A stretch of 64,000 bases of DNA from Nematopogon swammerdamellus (taxonomy: Eukaryota; Arthropoda; Insecta; Lepidoptera; Adelidae). The DNA lies in NCBI GenBank assembly GCA_946902875.1, contig OX336345.1, positions 17,391,395 to 17,455,394 on the forward strand, read 5' to 3'. A program made the translations under genes and the position numbers. Below are positions 1 to 10,308 of the stretch, piece after piece. Within the stretch, counting starts at the first letter, position 1. Each line of letters starts with the position of its first letter. Under the pieces are notes generated by a model. The model saw only the letters and a list, made by a program, of their open reading frames with translations, made no database searches and was not told where the DNA came from.

Positions 1-2
1 GC

Positions 3-1061
3 GGTGTCCGTTTTAGTAAGATAGACTTGGCACAAGCATACTCACAATTCGAATTAAAAGAGGAAGATAGGAAGTACACCGTCATTAATACCCATCGCGG
101 TCTGTTCCAATATACGCGTTTGGTATTTGGCCTATCATCTAGTCCTGGAATTTTCCAGAGAAAAATGGAGGAGATCATGAGGGGAATACCAAATATAGCC
201 ATTTTTCTAGACGACATTTTGATTACAGGAAAAAACGACGAGGAACATGTACGCACGTTAAAGATGGTTTTTGACAGATTAGAAAGTAGCGGCTTACGAG
301 TTAAGCGGGATAAGTGTTCCTTCTTCCAGGATTCCGTGAACTATTTAGGTTTCAAAATAAGTAAGGATGGTGTTACTGGTTGCAAAGATAAGCTACAAGC
401 GATAGAGCAAGCACCGACGCCTAAGGACGCTTCAGAACTGCGTTCTTTTATAGGGTTAGTCATGTATTACGGTAAGTTCGTGGAAAACATCAGTACTATT
501 TTGGACCCTCTGTATGCCCTTCTCAAGAAGGATGTCTCATATGAATGGACAGGAGCATGTGACCGAGCGTTCAATGAGGTGAAACAGATATTAATATCGC
601 CGAATGTGCTCGCACATTATCAGCCTGCACTACCTTTGATTTTGACTTGTGACGCTAGCTCGGTAGGTGTAGGCGCGGTGCTGTCACAGATGACAGAGGC
701 AGGAGAGCGGCCGCTCGGGTACAGCTCGCGTACGCTCAGCTCCACAGAGCGAGCGTATTCTCAAATCGATAAAGAAGCTTTAGGTATCATATTTGGAATT
801 AAAAAATATCATCAATATGTTTACGGAAGACGATTCACGTTGAGAACAGATCACAAGCCGCTTGTTTCTATATTTGGGCCTAAAAAGGGAATACCTGCGA
901 TGGCCGCTAGTCGTTTACAGCGCTGGGCAGTTTTGCTAGGAGGTTACGATTATGACATAGAATACGTCACTAGCAAGGGCAACAGTGCCGACGCTCTATC
1001 GCGCCTGCCGTGTCAAATTCCTTCTCAACCGGAATCGAACCAGTATACATATTTAATGTAA
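3..1061 (+). pseudogene. pol: gypsy pol: reverse transcriptase (C-terminal part) and RNase H
   Basis: The frame is open from the window edge, so the protein start is missing. In order it carries the RT motif KIDLAQAYSQ, the LVFGLSSSPGIFQ block and the catalytic FLDD box (a variant of YxDD) at about residue 60 counted from position 27. A connection region follows, then an RNase H domain with D209, E250 and the TDHKPL aspartate at 275, ending in SADALSRLP, typical of the gypsy RNase H boundary. RT copies the element RNA into DNA and RNase H removes the template. The frame stops at 1059-1061 just after RNase H, where an active element would read on into integrase. Family assignment is secure; the copy is a relic. 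Confidence 0.92.
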
Positions 1062-1082
1062 ATATGTATTATATGTTAATAA

Positions 1083-2468
1083 TGTAAATACGTTGAAGAG
1101 AAAATACCGATCAATAGTAAGGATATTAAGTTGTACGCTGAGAAGGATATAATTATAAGTAAAGTGTTGCATTACGTTCAAGCGGGTTGGCCTACATTGT
1201 GTCCAGAAACAGAAATGAAGCCTTATTTTTGTAGACGAAACGAGTTATACTCAGAGTTGGGTTGCCTGATGTGGGGACACAGAGTAGTGGTTCCTGAAAA
1301 ACTAAGAGGAAGAATTCTTCAGGAGTTACACGAAAGTCACATGGGTATAGTCAAGACTAAGTGCTTTGCGAGGAGTTATGTTTGGTGGCCAAACATAGAC
1401 GCAGATGTCGAGCGGTTGTGTCGCGAATGCGTTGTGTGTGCGGCCGAGGCATCGATGCCGCCTCGTGCTCCATTAGCACCGTGGTATTATTCCAGCAGGC
1501 CGTGGAGTAGGCTGCATGTTGACTTTCTGGGACCTTTTAAAGGAGCTATGTACTTGATTGTCACTGATTCGTCTAGTAAGTGGATAGAGGCTTTCAAAAT
1601 GAACAAAACAATTGGGTCCAGTGTAATAAGGAAATTGCGGGAGCTCTTTGCAAGGTTCGGTCTCCCAGAGCACTTAGTTTCTGATAACGGACCTCCTTTT
1701 AATGGAGAAGAATTTAGCTCATTTCTAAAGATGAACGGCATTAAACAGTCATTTAGCCCAGTTAAGTTTGCACAATGCAATGGTGCCGCAGAAAACACGG
1801 TGAAGGCATTTAAGCAAACTCTCAAGAAGGCCATTCGGGAAGGTAAAGATGAGGAATTAGCTTTACAGCAGTTTCTCCTTGCATACCGGAATACAGATGT
1901 CAGTTCAACCGGCTCATCGCCGGCCATGTTACTGCAGCGTAGACGTCTCCGCACTAAGCTAGATCTTCTAAGACCCGACGTAGAGAAAAGGGTGCGTGAG
2001 GCACAAGAACGTCTGGTTGAATCGACTGGAGGAGTTGAGCGCTGTTTCCAAATAGGCGACAGAGTTTGGGCACGGTACTACCAGGGTAATGATCGATGGG
2101 TGCCGGGAGTGGTTACTGAAGTCTTGGGCTCTAGACTCTATTTTGTGAAACGGGAAGGCGGTCAGGTAATTAAGAGACACGTGGATCAACTTAAACAGAG
2201 AACTGTCACGAATACGTATCAGGGTAGTATGCCAAACGCCCAGGAATTAAAGGCAGGTGTTCACAAGCCAATCAATTTTGACGAAGGTGATTCTCCGTCT
2301 GAAATCTTGCCTACTACTGTACACGACACAGTAAAACCAAACAATTGCGGACGGTACCCGCACCGCAGGCGGCAGTGTGTACGCAGCCGGCGGCAACAGT
2401 GGCACAGCCTATGGTGGCGGCGGCCGCGAATATACTCGAACCTTCGGCGCCGCCGCCGTCGCTTGTGA
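1083..2468 (+). pseudogene. pol: gypsy pol: integrase, separated from RT by in-frame stops
   Basis: This is the same reading frame as the RT segment, reopened after stops at 1059, 1077 and 1080. Counted from 1131, a zinc-binding HHCC domain uses H67, H70, C100 and C103. The DDE core uses D131 (VDFLGPF), D185 (SDNGPPF) and E221 (NGAAEN), giving the expected D-x35-E spacing. A chromodomain-free C-terminal region follows (GDRVWARYYQGNDRWVPG). The last about 40 residues of this frame are arginine-rich and unlike the family, because the true tail is in another frame (see 2370-2513). Integrase would join element DNA to host DNA. This copy cannot be made as one polyprotein from the sequence shown. 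Confidence 0.9.
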
Positions 2469-2513
2469 GACGTTCAACAAGGCAACGAAAACCACCAGAT
2501 CGTTACGGATCAT
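2370..2513 (+). pseudogene. displaced C-terminal tail of the gypsy integrase
   Basis: A frame different from the integrase ORF encodes an Ala/Pro-rich linker and then RRSTRQRKPPDRYG with a stop near 2511-2513. That motif is the usual end of pol in this gypsy lineage. It therefore marks a small indel somewhere around 2330-2375 that threw the main frame into arginine-rich junk. Confidence 0.7.
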
Positions 2514-2557
2514 GATAATTTTTTTTCTTTTATATCTTTATTTATTTTTGTTTTTTC

Positions 2558-2762
2558 AGGGGGAAGGTGTATTAGGTTATGCTATATTGTTATAGTGATT
2601 TTTTCAGTTCATTCAGTTTAGTTATTGTCTAAGATGTTAATGTTAATTAAGTGTGAGGGTGGCATGTATGCAGATGATTTGTATAAAAAGAATGTTCTGT
2701 CAATCTGTTGTCATGGCGTTGTGACTGAATAATTTTCTCAAATATATAATGGAAATTACTAC
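2558..2762 (+). repeat. polypurine tract and candidate 3' LTR
   Basis: A purine run AGGGGGAAGG (2558-2567) is followed directly by TGTATTAGG, as expected for plus-strand priming next to an LTR beginning TG. The segment is AT-rich and about 195 bp long. The right end (about 2762) is a guess, because the partner LTR is outside the window. Confidence 0.5.
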
Positions 2763-3218
2763 TAGTTTTACTGCTGGAAGACCAGCTTGGGACTAGCTAA
2801 AAACAAATAACATAAAAACTAAAACTACCTAAATTAAAATTACCTAAAACTAAAACTATTAAAGAAATAATAATAAATAAATATATAAAAACCTTAACGG
2901 GAAATCCCCGAAGATGCTACACGAGCACCTTGCCGACAGCAACTAAAAGTAAAAAATCTCGTCCATCGCTGCCGCTGTCGGAAAGGTGCCCATGACACTG
3001 GCCGAGTTCCCCCTCACAATGGCAAGGCCGATTCTTTGTGTGAGGTAGGAACCGGCACGGCTATCTCCTGAAATTTCCCGCAAAAGTTCTCCCAATTCTC
3101 TCACTAAAATTTTTGCCTCGGCACACCAGGGCCCCATTGTTTCAACTGCGAAAGCTGTAAATATATAATTTTGAATTTTTATTTGCCTGTATTTGTTATG
3201 TTTATTCACGGCAGCCAA
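2763..3218 (-). mobile_element. 3' end of a non-LTR retrotransposon-like ORF
   Basis: A minus-strand frame (3218 to 2943, 91 codons) reads AFAVETMGPWCAEAK, then GDSRAGSYLTQRIGLAIVRGN and SVMGTF. This pattern (VETLG...GDxRxxxxLxQRxSxAxQRGNAxSV) is familiar from the C-terminus of many animal reverse-transcriptase polyproteins. An AT-rich stretch (2763-2942) follows its stop and may be the 3' untranslated region. There is no catalytic domain here. Confidence 0.4.
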
Positions 3219-3397
3219 CTCAGCATGACATATTTAACTAAAAACTCATATTGTCGGTACCCTAAGTGACATATTTCCATATGAACCAAAATTTTAAACA
3301 AAATTAATCTGTATTCTGCAAATCAAATTCCACCACCGTACAGGAATTTATTGAAATGGAGACACGTAAAATGATCATGTGGTGAAACGTAAAACGT

Positions 3398-3470
3398 GTG
3401 GTGGCGTGCCTTGGGAGAGGCCTATGTCCAGCAGTGGACCGATATAGGCTGATGATGATGATAATGATGA
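3398..3470 (+). repeat. non-LTR retrotransposon tail ending in (TGATGA)n
   Basis: The common lepidopteran repeat end GAGGCCTATGTCCAGCAGTG is followed by ATAGGCTGATGATGATG and related triplets. It lies immediately downstream of the gustatory-receptor donor site, so inside the predicted intron. Confidence 0.6.
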
Positions 3471-3482
3471 AAATGATCATAC

Positions 3483-3651
3483 TCTTAGGCACACGCATGA
3501 TCGGCATGACGCCCATGATCTGGAATAGCACCAACAGACTCTTGGTGTTCAAGTAGAAGCTGTCGTGCTCGTCCAGGAGACTGCCTTCCTTGTCCGTCAC
3601 CTCTGGACCGTGGATTGCACTCTCGTCTGCTTCTGTTGGTTCAGAGTACAA
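3483..3651 (-). CDS. exon of a CO2-type gustatory receptor (Gr1/Gr21a-like)
   Basis: The minus-strand frame encodes an acidic N-terminal stretch and then DSFYLNTKSLLVLFQIMGV followed by MPIMRVPK. From memory of the family, this block is characteristic of the N-terminus of the insect CO2 gustatory receptors (Drosophila Gr21a and lepidopteran Gr1-3), seven-transmembrane channels of antennal or labial-palp neurons. The exon ends at a plausible donor, A|GTATGA, with the splice at 3483/3482. The frame stays open upstream to about 3718, and I cannot fix the start codon or the upstream acceptor. Later exons should lie at lower coordinates beyond the gypsy and the window edge. It could be an orphan exon or pseudogene. 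The conserved block makes the family call fairly strong. Confidence 0.6.
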
Positions 3652-3711
3652 GATTCCGTATTCCGTCAGTAGACAAATTCCTAGTCCTAGTACTAGTATT
3701 ATAAAATTAGT

Positions 3712-4069
3712 TCATTTGTTATTTCTATGATTTGCGCTATACGTCCGTGATTGGTGTCTAACGATCACGAACGACCAACCACGAACCCGAACGATAACCA
3801 ACGAACAGATGATCATACGGTCGCACGCGGGGTTTGCGAATGCTGTGCCGGCCTGAAAAACCATAAATGCCCGTGAAGTGCGAACGTTGTTCACACAGAG
3901 GGTTTCGTAGCCATTTACAACTTGTGCAGCATCGCACAAGAACACGTGAAGAATGCACGTGAACCACAGAACAAGAATTTGACTGCTCTACCAAAACTGG
4001 GAGTGACAAATGAGCGGTCAAAACACTTTTGACTCTTACCTCAATAAGATGGCCATAGATAGGACGCAA
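3712..4069 (-). mobile_element. fragment related to CR1/jockey-like LINE 3' end
   Basis: One minus frame reads SGRHSIRKPRVRPYDH, close to LSGRHGIRNPRIRPNVHG in the better copy at 62.5 kb. Frames are broken and the rest is not recognisable. Confidence 0.4.
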
Positions 4070-4155
4070 TGTTGAGTTACTTTGGTTGGACCATGAAATA
4101 AACTGGTTAAAAAAATATTGAGGGTAACGGAATAGGAAATATGTTTTTTTAACTT

Positions 4156-4480
4156 TTAGTCATTAATTGGAGAAAAGTGGTAAGCGGGAATGTGTTTTAT
4201 GAAAGGCGCGACATGTGGCATCGTTTTACCTACGAGGAGGTGTCTAGCGATGCCAATGGACATTCTGTTATGCACGGGAATTGCGAATGCCATGCCGGTC
4301 TGACAGGAGCCTTTTTTGAAAAATCCAAAGTCGACTTGTGTGAAAATAGAAGTGCGATCAAAAATTCCAGGTTCTGTAGGTCGATTGTGTAGAAGTGCAT
4401 TACCCGCCGTACGCGTAGTGCGAAGGCGGAATGGGACAGCGGAATCGATGAGTCGAAATCGAGAATCGCAGCAGGTCGAA
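4156..4480 (-). mobile_element. degenerate CR1/jockey-like LINE C-terminus
   Basis: The minus frame shows SAVPFRLRTTRTAGNALLHN, then a region parallel to the IPPSPFDLRTTRTGQGLHP block of the 62.5 kb copy, and ends near a CACATGTCGC sequence also found at 24.1 and 63.6 kb. It is a divergent, inactive 3' fragment. Confidence 0.5.
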
Positions 4481-5030
4481 ATGTAACGCGAGAAAATCAC
4501 AAAGGTATACTATTATATATTCTGAAATATCTATAAACGAAACATTTACATAAAGTTCTCTCCATTTTTCCACTGTGGGTATTAAGAAATAACCCAGTCT
4601 TTACTGTCCAACCCTTCCTACATTTACATACTAAATTGTGTAATGAGAAAAATAAACTCCAATCGCCGAATGGCTGTGTTTGCTTAGGCCACAGCATCCA
4701 GCCTGTTACGTTACCACTTTAGAGTACCTCAAACTTATTTTGTCTTGGACCTTAGGCGTAAATGACTTCCACCAAAATTTTACGCAAAATACCCACAAAT
4801 TAACTTCCAACAAAATTGTACTCAAATTTACAGATATTTTTTTTATTTTTTTTTATAGAAAGCGATTCGTTTAAAGGTTTCCTTTTGAACATTTTGATAC
4901 TTAACCCAAAAACGTTTCATTTGAGGAATAAAGAATAGACAAACAATTTAGAAAAGGCATATTACATAACTATGAAGTACCGTGTAATTTCTGGCCTTAA
5001 ATTTTTAAACCGACTTCTTTTTCCGACATG
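4481..5030. other. no gene recognised
   Basis: AT-rich sequence with T-runs around 4837-4856. I see no coding signal or named repeat. Confidence 0.5.
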
Positions 5031-5034
5031 GGTG

Positions 5035-5220
5035 GCTGTGCCAATAGACAAATTTTTCTCCAGCCCTCCTGGCATTCAGCGGTTCGGAACACTGCCGCCG
5101 AAGTATTTGATGTCGTCGTCCAACCTGGCGGATGGTCTTCGCACACTCACGTTTGTCTGTCCACGGCCGCTAGTATAGGATACGGTTACTAGCCAACGGC
5201 CGCTAACCAGCTGGTAATAT
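5035..5220 (-). mobile_element. RTE-type LINE 3' end
   Basis: On the minus strand this shows the block GGCCGTGGACAGACAAACG...GACGACATCAAATACTTC, also seen at 20.3, 26.3 and 48.9 kb. In the best copy (48.9 kb) it encodes an RTE C-terminal pattern (LKWQWAEHVSRRDDNRWSN, then WTGKRSVG). Confidence 0.55.
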
Positions 5221-5269
5221 AATAAAAACAATCATACCATGAATATCCTCGATTTTAATTTTTCCGAAA

Positions 5270-5437
5270 ATGTCACGTCTTCTCATTTCATCATTTTGCA
5301 TCGGATTAAACATGCGCAGATTGTTTCCTTGCAAGGACCTGTCCGCCATGTTTCTCTCGGTGTTCAACGGCTTCCGGCTGCAGACACTTCCGGTGCCCGC
5401 CGCGTCCGACTTCAGACGAGGCCTGCTCTTGAGTTAG
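5270..5437 (+). CDS. short ORF of unknown function (55 codons)
   Basis: An ATG-to-TAG frame of 55 codons lies in a GC-rich island, beginning MSRLLISSFCIGLN and ending FRRGLLLS. The second half uses mostly C- or G-ending codons (gac ctg tcc gcc; ttc aac ggc ttc), unlike the AT-rich surroundings, which is why I list it. I do not recognise a domain. It could be an exon, a repeat-derived fragment or chance. The other strand is also open here but with poorer codon choice. Confidence 0.22.
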   Translation: MSRLLISSFCIGLNMRRLFPCKDLSAMFLSVFNGFRLQTLPVPAASDFRRGLLLS

Positions 5438-5652
5438 CGCCTTTAGACCTGAAGCCTCGAGTACGAGTGCGTCATCAATCATAGAACTCCGCTTACTGCG
5501 TCGTCTTAACGGTTTGAGAAAAGAGTGGAGTGGAGACACTTTTATTTACTGTTAGGGTTTCGTATTCATACGGAAAAGCAGTCTAGCCCCATTTATATTT
5601 GTTCGCCCTGTTATATTTCAGTTGCAATTATTTTCACCTCGTTAGTTCAGGA

Positions 5653-5730
5653 TTAACTTTTTTATGAAAACTGACACGGTTGGCTACATAACCTATTATC
5701 TACCTCCGTGATGTCAGGCCAAAATAAACT
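5653..5730 (-). repeat. SINE A fragment (3' end only)
   Basis: It begins with the reverse of the SINE A tail (GAAAACTGACACGGTTGGC, a variant of the usual GGAAACTGACACGG) and loses similarity after about 80 bp. Confidence 0.6.
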
Positions 5731-5755
5731 GACGTATTTCATTTTTTATATGTTA

Positions 5756-5998
5756 GTACCTAATAAGCATGTAGGTACTCGCTTTATATTGATTTAGTAG
5801 ATAGATGCAAATCCGAAAATGAAGAGAAAAAATACGGCCCGACCAGGATTCGAGCCTGGAACTCCGACTTGAGCCACCAGCGCGTTACCAATTCAGCCAT
5901 CGGGCCGATGACGTATTGAAATTTTTGAACATTTTTGCATCTTTAGTATTATTAGCTCAAGCTGGAGTTCCAGGTTCGAATACTGGTCGGGATGTATT
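5756..5998. mobile_element. tRNA-like inverted-repeat element (family E)
   Basis: The left arm carries ACTCGCTTTATATTG, then ATGCAAATCCGAAAATGAAG and a full tRNA-like sequence in reverse. The right end repeats the T-arm part in the opposite sense (CCAGGTTCGAATACTGG, then TCGGGATG). Other copies are at 9.1, 29.7 and 63.1 kb. Confidence 0.6.
5838..5907 (-). other. tRNA-like sequence inside family E element
   Basis: Read on the minus strand it has a perfect 7-bp acceptor stem (GGCCCGA/TCGGGCC), an A-box-like TGGCTGAATTGGTAACGC and a T-arm CCAGGCTCGAATCCTGG. The anticodon stem is weak (wobbles) and the loop GGCTCAA lacks the usual U33. I read it as the RNA polymerase III head of a repeat, not a working tRNA. 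Confidence 0.5.
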
Positions 5999-6004
5999 TT
6001 AGGT

Positions 6005-6450
6005 CTCCTTACCCCGTACGGAAGCCTATTACTAAACTTACAACGCTTGTCCGTCCGTGTCCGTCCGATGTCTCTGTTCTTTGGAATCGTAATAGCTAGC
6101 CGGTTGAAATTTTCACAGAATATGTGTTATTTTGGCCGATATAACAATAAATAATAAATAAAAATAAGAAAAAGTGAAAAATTCACGGGGGTTCCCATAG
6201 AAGAAACCAAAAAAGTGTATGCGCGCGCGCCATCTGCCGAATAGAGTGAGAATCATTTTAACTAATCATGACATTTAACTAATATGAAGCATTTCATAAC
6301 ACGCCATAGATAGCGTAAGTGGTGCTTACCATGGCATGGCGATAAGGAACCCTCGGTGCGCGAGTTCGACTCGCACTTGGCCGGTTTTTTTTGTGGTGCG
6401 GTAACCTCGGGGTGCGAGTTCGACTCGCACTTGGCCGGTTTTTTTCTCTT
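6005..6450 (-). mobile_element. dispersed element D (CGGCCAAGTGCGAGTCG family)
   Basis: Reversed, it runs from CCGGCCAAGTGCGAGTCGAA through GTTATATCGGCC..AATAACACATATTCTG to a GGACGGAC-type stretch. The terminal block GTGCGAGTTCGACTCGCAC is present twice (around 6358-6380 and 6411-6433), a local duplication. Other copies: 28.6, 32.0, 38.2, 38.9, 53.8 and 59.7 kb. I see no coding capacity and the class is unclear. Confidence 0.65.
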
Positions 6451-6599
6451 TATTTTCGGCTTTGCATCTATCTAGGGAAGAAATCATGTATTTGGATGTA
6501 ATATCGTAGGTACGCAACCTACGATATTAAATTGAATTACGTCATATGTATCATACGTCAATACGAAAACCTTTATGAGTATGTACTTACGTTTCCACT

Positions 6600-6982
6600 T
6601 TTTTTTTATGGAAACTGACACGGTTGGCTACATCACCTACAACATCCGTGAAGTCAGCCCATAACACCGGGTGAAATAGATGCCATGTCAGTGCTTCCCT
6701 TCGATCGTGGCGGCTACACTGAACTGGACTGAAAACACAAACTATTTACATAGCCGTTTCGACCGACGTTTCATTCAGTGCGGTGGTGTCAACCCAGGCG
6801 GGTTGAACCCTAACACCGAGTAAGGTAGGAAGGGAAGGGACCTACAGTTTTACGTGGAATCCGAACCACGGTCAGCCTCCAACGGTCGAGCGGTCACCCA
6901 TGCAAGTACTGACCGCGCCCAGCGTTGCTTAACAATCAATAGCAACAGTCGACTGTCTGCACCACTGAGCTATCGAGGCTGA
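6600..6982 (-). mobile_element. SINE A, near full length, tRNA/5S hybrid head
   Basis: In sense orientation it begins CAGCCTCGATAGCTCAGTGG (A-box like), continues with a 5S-rRNA-like GCGCGGTCAGTACTTGCATGG, then a B-box-like GGTTCGGATTCCACG, the shared central block and the tail GCCAACCGTGTCAGTTTCC followed by A-rich sequence. Confidence 0.75.
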
Positions 6983-7029
6983 TCCTCACTCCACTGAGCT
7001 ATGGAGAGCTATCCACTAAAGTACTCGTA

Positions 7030-7365
7030 GTACACACACACACACACACACACACACCACACGCCGTATCCCGACAATCGGGGTAAGCAGAATAATCGGT
7101 GTTGTGCTACAAGTATTCTACTAAATTACAGCACAACACCGACCACCACGTTTAGCAAAGTATTCGGACAAGATAACTCAGATCAGGCAGCAAGTAAGGC
7201 CTGCTGCAAGACTCGGTGGAAACACCGTGCCAAGGTGAGAGGAGACTAGCCCTGTCGCCCTTATGCACGGCATCTTGTCCTTATCCCTTAGTCGCCTTTT
7301 ACGACATGCACAGGGAGAGATGTAGTGGGGCTATTCTTATTAAGTACCGGCCCCACTCAGTACTA
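7030..7365 (-). mobile_element. SINE B copy
   Basis: Reversed, the head GCATCTCTCCCTGTGCATGTCG is followed by the B body and the GTGTTGTGCT hairpin. The tail is a CA-rich microsatellite (7033-7056) instead of the usual ATGT run. Confidence 0.7.
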
Positions 7366-7369
7366 CAGT

Positions 7370-9055
7370 AGTACGAGTACTTTCATAATAATAGCTTCTT
7401 ACGAACAATTTTCATGAGACATCGGCATTAAAGCGAGCTCTGTGCGGTCGCCAGCCAGTTGCAGAAGATTTTCAGTCGAGCAGCAAACAATTATTCAAAT
7501 CGTGTTCTTTCAGGCGGCGCTTACAGTTCTTTGTTATGAAGAATCGATATTCGTCGTATTACGGTTTTGTTCTTCAGCCCGACTGGTTTCAGCGGAACGA
7601 TTTCTTCAGAGCAGAATTATTTTAAAGAAAAGCCTATTCACCTTCCACCACTGTCTTTATTATAAAATATATATGTTTTTTTTGTGCCACACCTGATCGA
7701 TCACACGGACTATTTTAATTATCATTTCGATCTACCTTTATCCACTGCAGTGGTATCAATCCGGAAGGGTTCGATTCTACCACAACGTAACTTAAGGAAC
7801 CTTCACTGGTGATCGGTAAACGTTTTCGCAATATGACAAATTCAATTGACTGTTTTATTCATTGTGACAAAATATGTACTTTCCTACATTGAATTCCCAA
7901 TTTGAACGTATTACACATGAATAGAAAGCAAAGTTCGTAGGGCTTTCAGATTATGTAATCAGTATTCCAAATTCAAAAATTTTAATATTTATTGATAAAT
8001 TTTGCACACATGTGCTTATTATACTTTGTTATTATACAACGCAAGATGTCTACGTAACTTATTACAATTTTAGAATGATATTTTTATTCCTATGCTCGAA
8101 GAAATCACTAGACTTTCATCGGTGTTGCCTATTCTTCGTTCGCTTTTTGGGTTATGAGTTGCCTTTTTACAATCTCTTGAAATGGCCGAAATATAGTATG
8201 ACGACGAGCGATATTGTGCGCGCGGTTTTATATGGATGTCGAGCAGAACATAGGATATAAAAAAAATCTCATTTGCACTCTTGAAAGGTAAAGCTCTGAC
8301 TCGACGTGTCGGGCCACACGTATGGATCATAATCACGAGATTTACACCGTTACTACAGTCTTAAAGAAGCTATTTAATTTAAGTTAATTTGTTTTTTCTC
8401 TACGTACCAAGTACAAACTACGTACGAAGTAATGCAATTCTATAATTATATACACTCGAAAAATAAGAGAATGTATACTTCATAGCTTTCCTAAGGCTTC
8501 TCCGCCTCCCATATCGATGACGGCGCAGCGTCGCGGCGGCGGCGTCGGCGTCGTTGTGGCGTCGGCCATTAATTCATATTTCACACTAATGACGACTTTT
8601 CGGAACCACTTTAACGCTCAGTAGAACGCGCCGGTAATCTACGCAACGACCTTCGGGAGAAAAATGCGCGGATCATTAATTGGTAAACGCTTCTCGATTA
8701 TTTATGTTTGTAAAACTCTTGGCGCTATAGTACCTACATAATATTTTGTATGTGGTTTGACGTACATATGTACAACTATGATTTTTTCATTCGATACATG
8801 CAAATTCGAAAATGAAGAGTCAGTTGACATCTGACTGCACGACGTGTCGGGTGTCCTCCAGGTCGTTGCAGTTCCGCTAGTCCTGGCGATGTTCCCGGAG
8901 CGAGGGACGAAACGCCGACAATTGTAAGTCGCTTTGGTTAAACATCTTTAAAATCTCCAGTCAACTTCTTATGTCCGATGCCAAATACGACTTTAGTGAA
9001 GTCAACATAACATTCAATATGGAATCGTCATACATACTATAGAAGATGCAACTGT
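7370..9055. other. mostly unique sequence, one GC-rich patch
   Basis: No gene recognised. A CGG/GTC-rich patch at 8515-8570 stands out from the AT-rich surroundings and could be a first exon or promoter region, but I see no reading frame or splice sites to support it. Confidence 0.35.
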
Positions 9056-9059
9056 TCGA

Positions 9060-9235
9060 AATTTTGAGTGAATACGTCATCGAACCGGTATCGTAACGCG
9101 CTGGCGGCGGCTCAAGCCGGAGGTCCAGGTTTGAATCCTGGTCGAGACGTATTTCTTTTCTTAATTTTCGGCTTTACCTATAATTTAATTAAGAAATATA
9201 AAGTGGGTACATGCTTAGTACTGTTATTTATTGTT
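9060..9235 (+). mobile_element. family E tRNA-like element, one half
   Basis: Contains GTAACGCGCTGGCGGCGGC, GGTTTGAATCCTGG (B-box like), a T-rich stretch and the family terminus GGGTACATGCTTAGTAC. Confidence 0.55.
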
Positions 9236-9239
9236 TATT

Positions 9240-9685
9240 TAGCCTCTCTTGGCAGTACACTGCGCTCAGATTATTCATATTTACATTTACTAATAACATA
9301 ATAAAACTCTTAACTGCAAGTACCTCACAAGTTATAGCTTTATTAGCTTAAAAGGCGAAAATAATAGATTACATTCAAATACAATTTAAAAATATATTTA
9401 ATAAAATATTTTAATAAGAAGAAATTCGTTTAAAAAAAATTGTTTGTAAACAATTTCGCTCTATGAGATTGTAACCTGGTGACGTAGTCATGTTTTAAGA
9501 TGCTCACTATACGCCTATGTCATTCTAGAATGAGAATATTTCGAAAATGCTTACTTAATTTTGGGAATATTTTTACACTGGAATAAATTGGCTGACAATT
9601 TTTTTATTTTATTACCATCTCAAAAATACAGCTAGACCAACAGTATTGTAACCTCAAAGAGCGATTTTTCAAAATTTCTGTCACA
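9240..9685. other. no gene recognised
   Basis: AT-rich sequence without coding signal or a repeat I can name. Confidence 0.5.
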
Positions 9686-9689
9686 TTTT

Positions 9690-10156
9690 TTTACCCGACT
9701 ACGGCGAAGCAAAAAGGAGGGTTATGTGTTTGACCGGTATGTATGTATGTATGTATGTATGTATGTATGTTCATCTGTTCCCTCATAACTTCTAAACTAC
9801 TTATCACAATTTGACATATGAGGTATCGTTGAAAGCGTCTTGATCGTCCGCTGGTTATAGGCTATGTGACGTCACACAAAATTGACTATTGCGCCCTCTA
9901 GATGACAAAAAGTCATGGTCTTTACCCGACTACGGCGAAGCAAAAAGGAGGGTTATGTGTTTGACCGGTATGTATGTATGTATGTATGTATGTATGTATG
10001 TATGTTCATCTGTTCCCTCATAACTTCTAAACTACTTATCACAATTTGACATATGAGGTATCGTTGAAAGCGTCTTGATCGTCCGCTGGTTATAGGCTAT
10101 GTGACGTCACACAAAATTGACTATTGCGCCCTCTAGATGACAAAAAGTCATGGTCT
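9690..10156 (+). repeat. tandem duplication of a 231/236-bp unit
   Basis: Two adjacent copies (9690-9920 and 9921-10156) begin TTTACCCGACTACGGCGAAG and end with AGTCATGGTC. By eye they differ essentially only in the number of ATGT repeats. The near identity points to a recent duplication. Confidence 0.9.
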
Positions 10157-10308
10157 AAAAAAAAAAATTTTTTAATGATGCCGTGTTGGGTGTCAAATGA
10201 AAGGGCTTAATTAGCACATTTCAAAAATATATATATTGATAGCTATTGCTTTCGGAATTGCTTGCATGCACCCGATAATTGGGAATAATTTCTAAAAAAA
10301 TAAAATCA

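Larger units (their letters stand above)
1..2762 (+). mobile_element. Ty3/gypsy LTR retrotransposon, 5' part outside window, decayed
   Basis: The order is reverse transcriptase, RNase H, integrase, a polypurine tract and a candidate 3' LTR, which is the Ty3/gypsy (Metaviridae) pol order. Gag, protease and the 5' LTR would lie left of the window. The copy is not intact: in-frame stops separate RNase H from integrase, and the integrase tail has moved to another frame. It lies downstream, on the opposite strand, of the gustatory-receptor exon at 3.5 kb, so it may sit in an intron of that gene (inference). Confidence 0.9.

Noticed and set aside
1487..1954. 155-codon minus frame
   Set aside because: Antisense shadow of the gypsy integrase.
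5838..5907. Functional tRNA gene
   Set aside because: Good acceptor and T stems, but a poor anticodon stem, no U33, and placement inside an inverted-repeat element with other copies.
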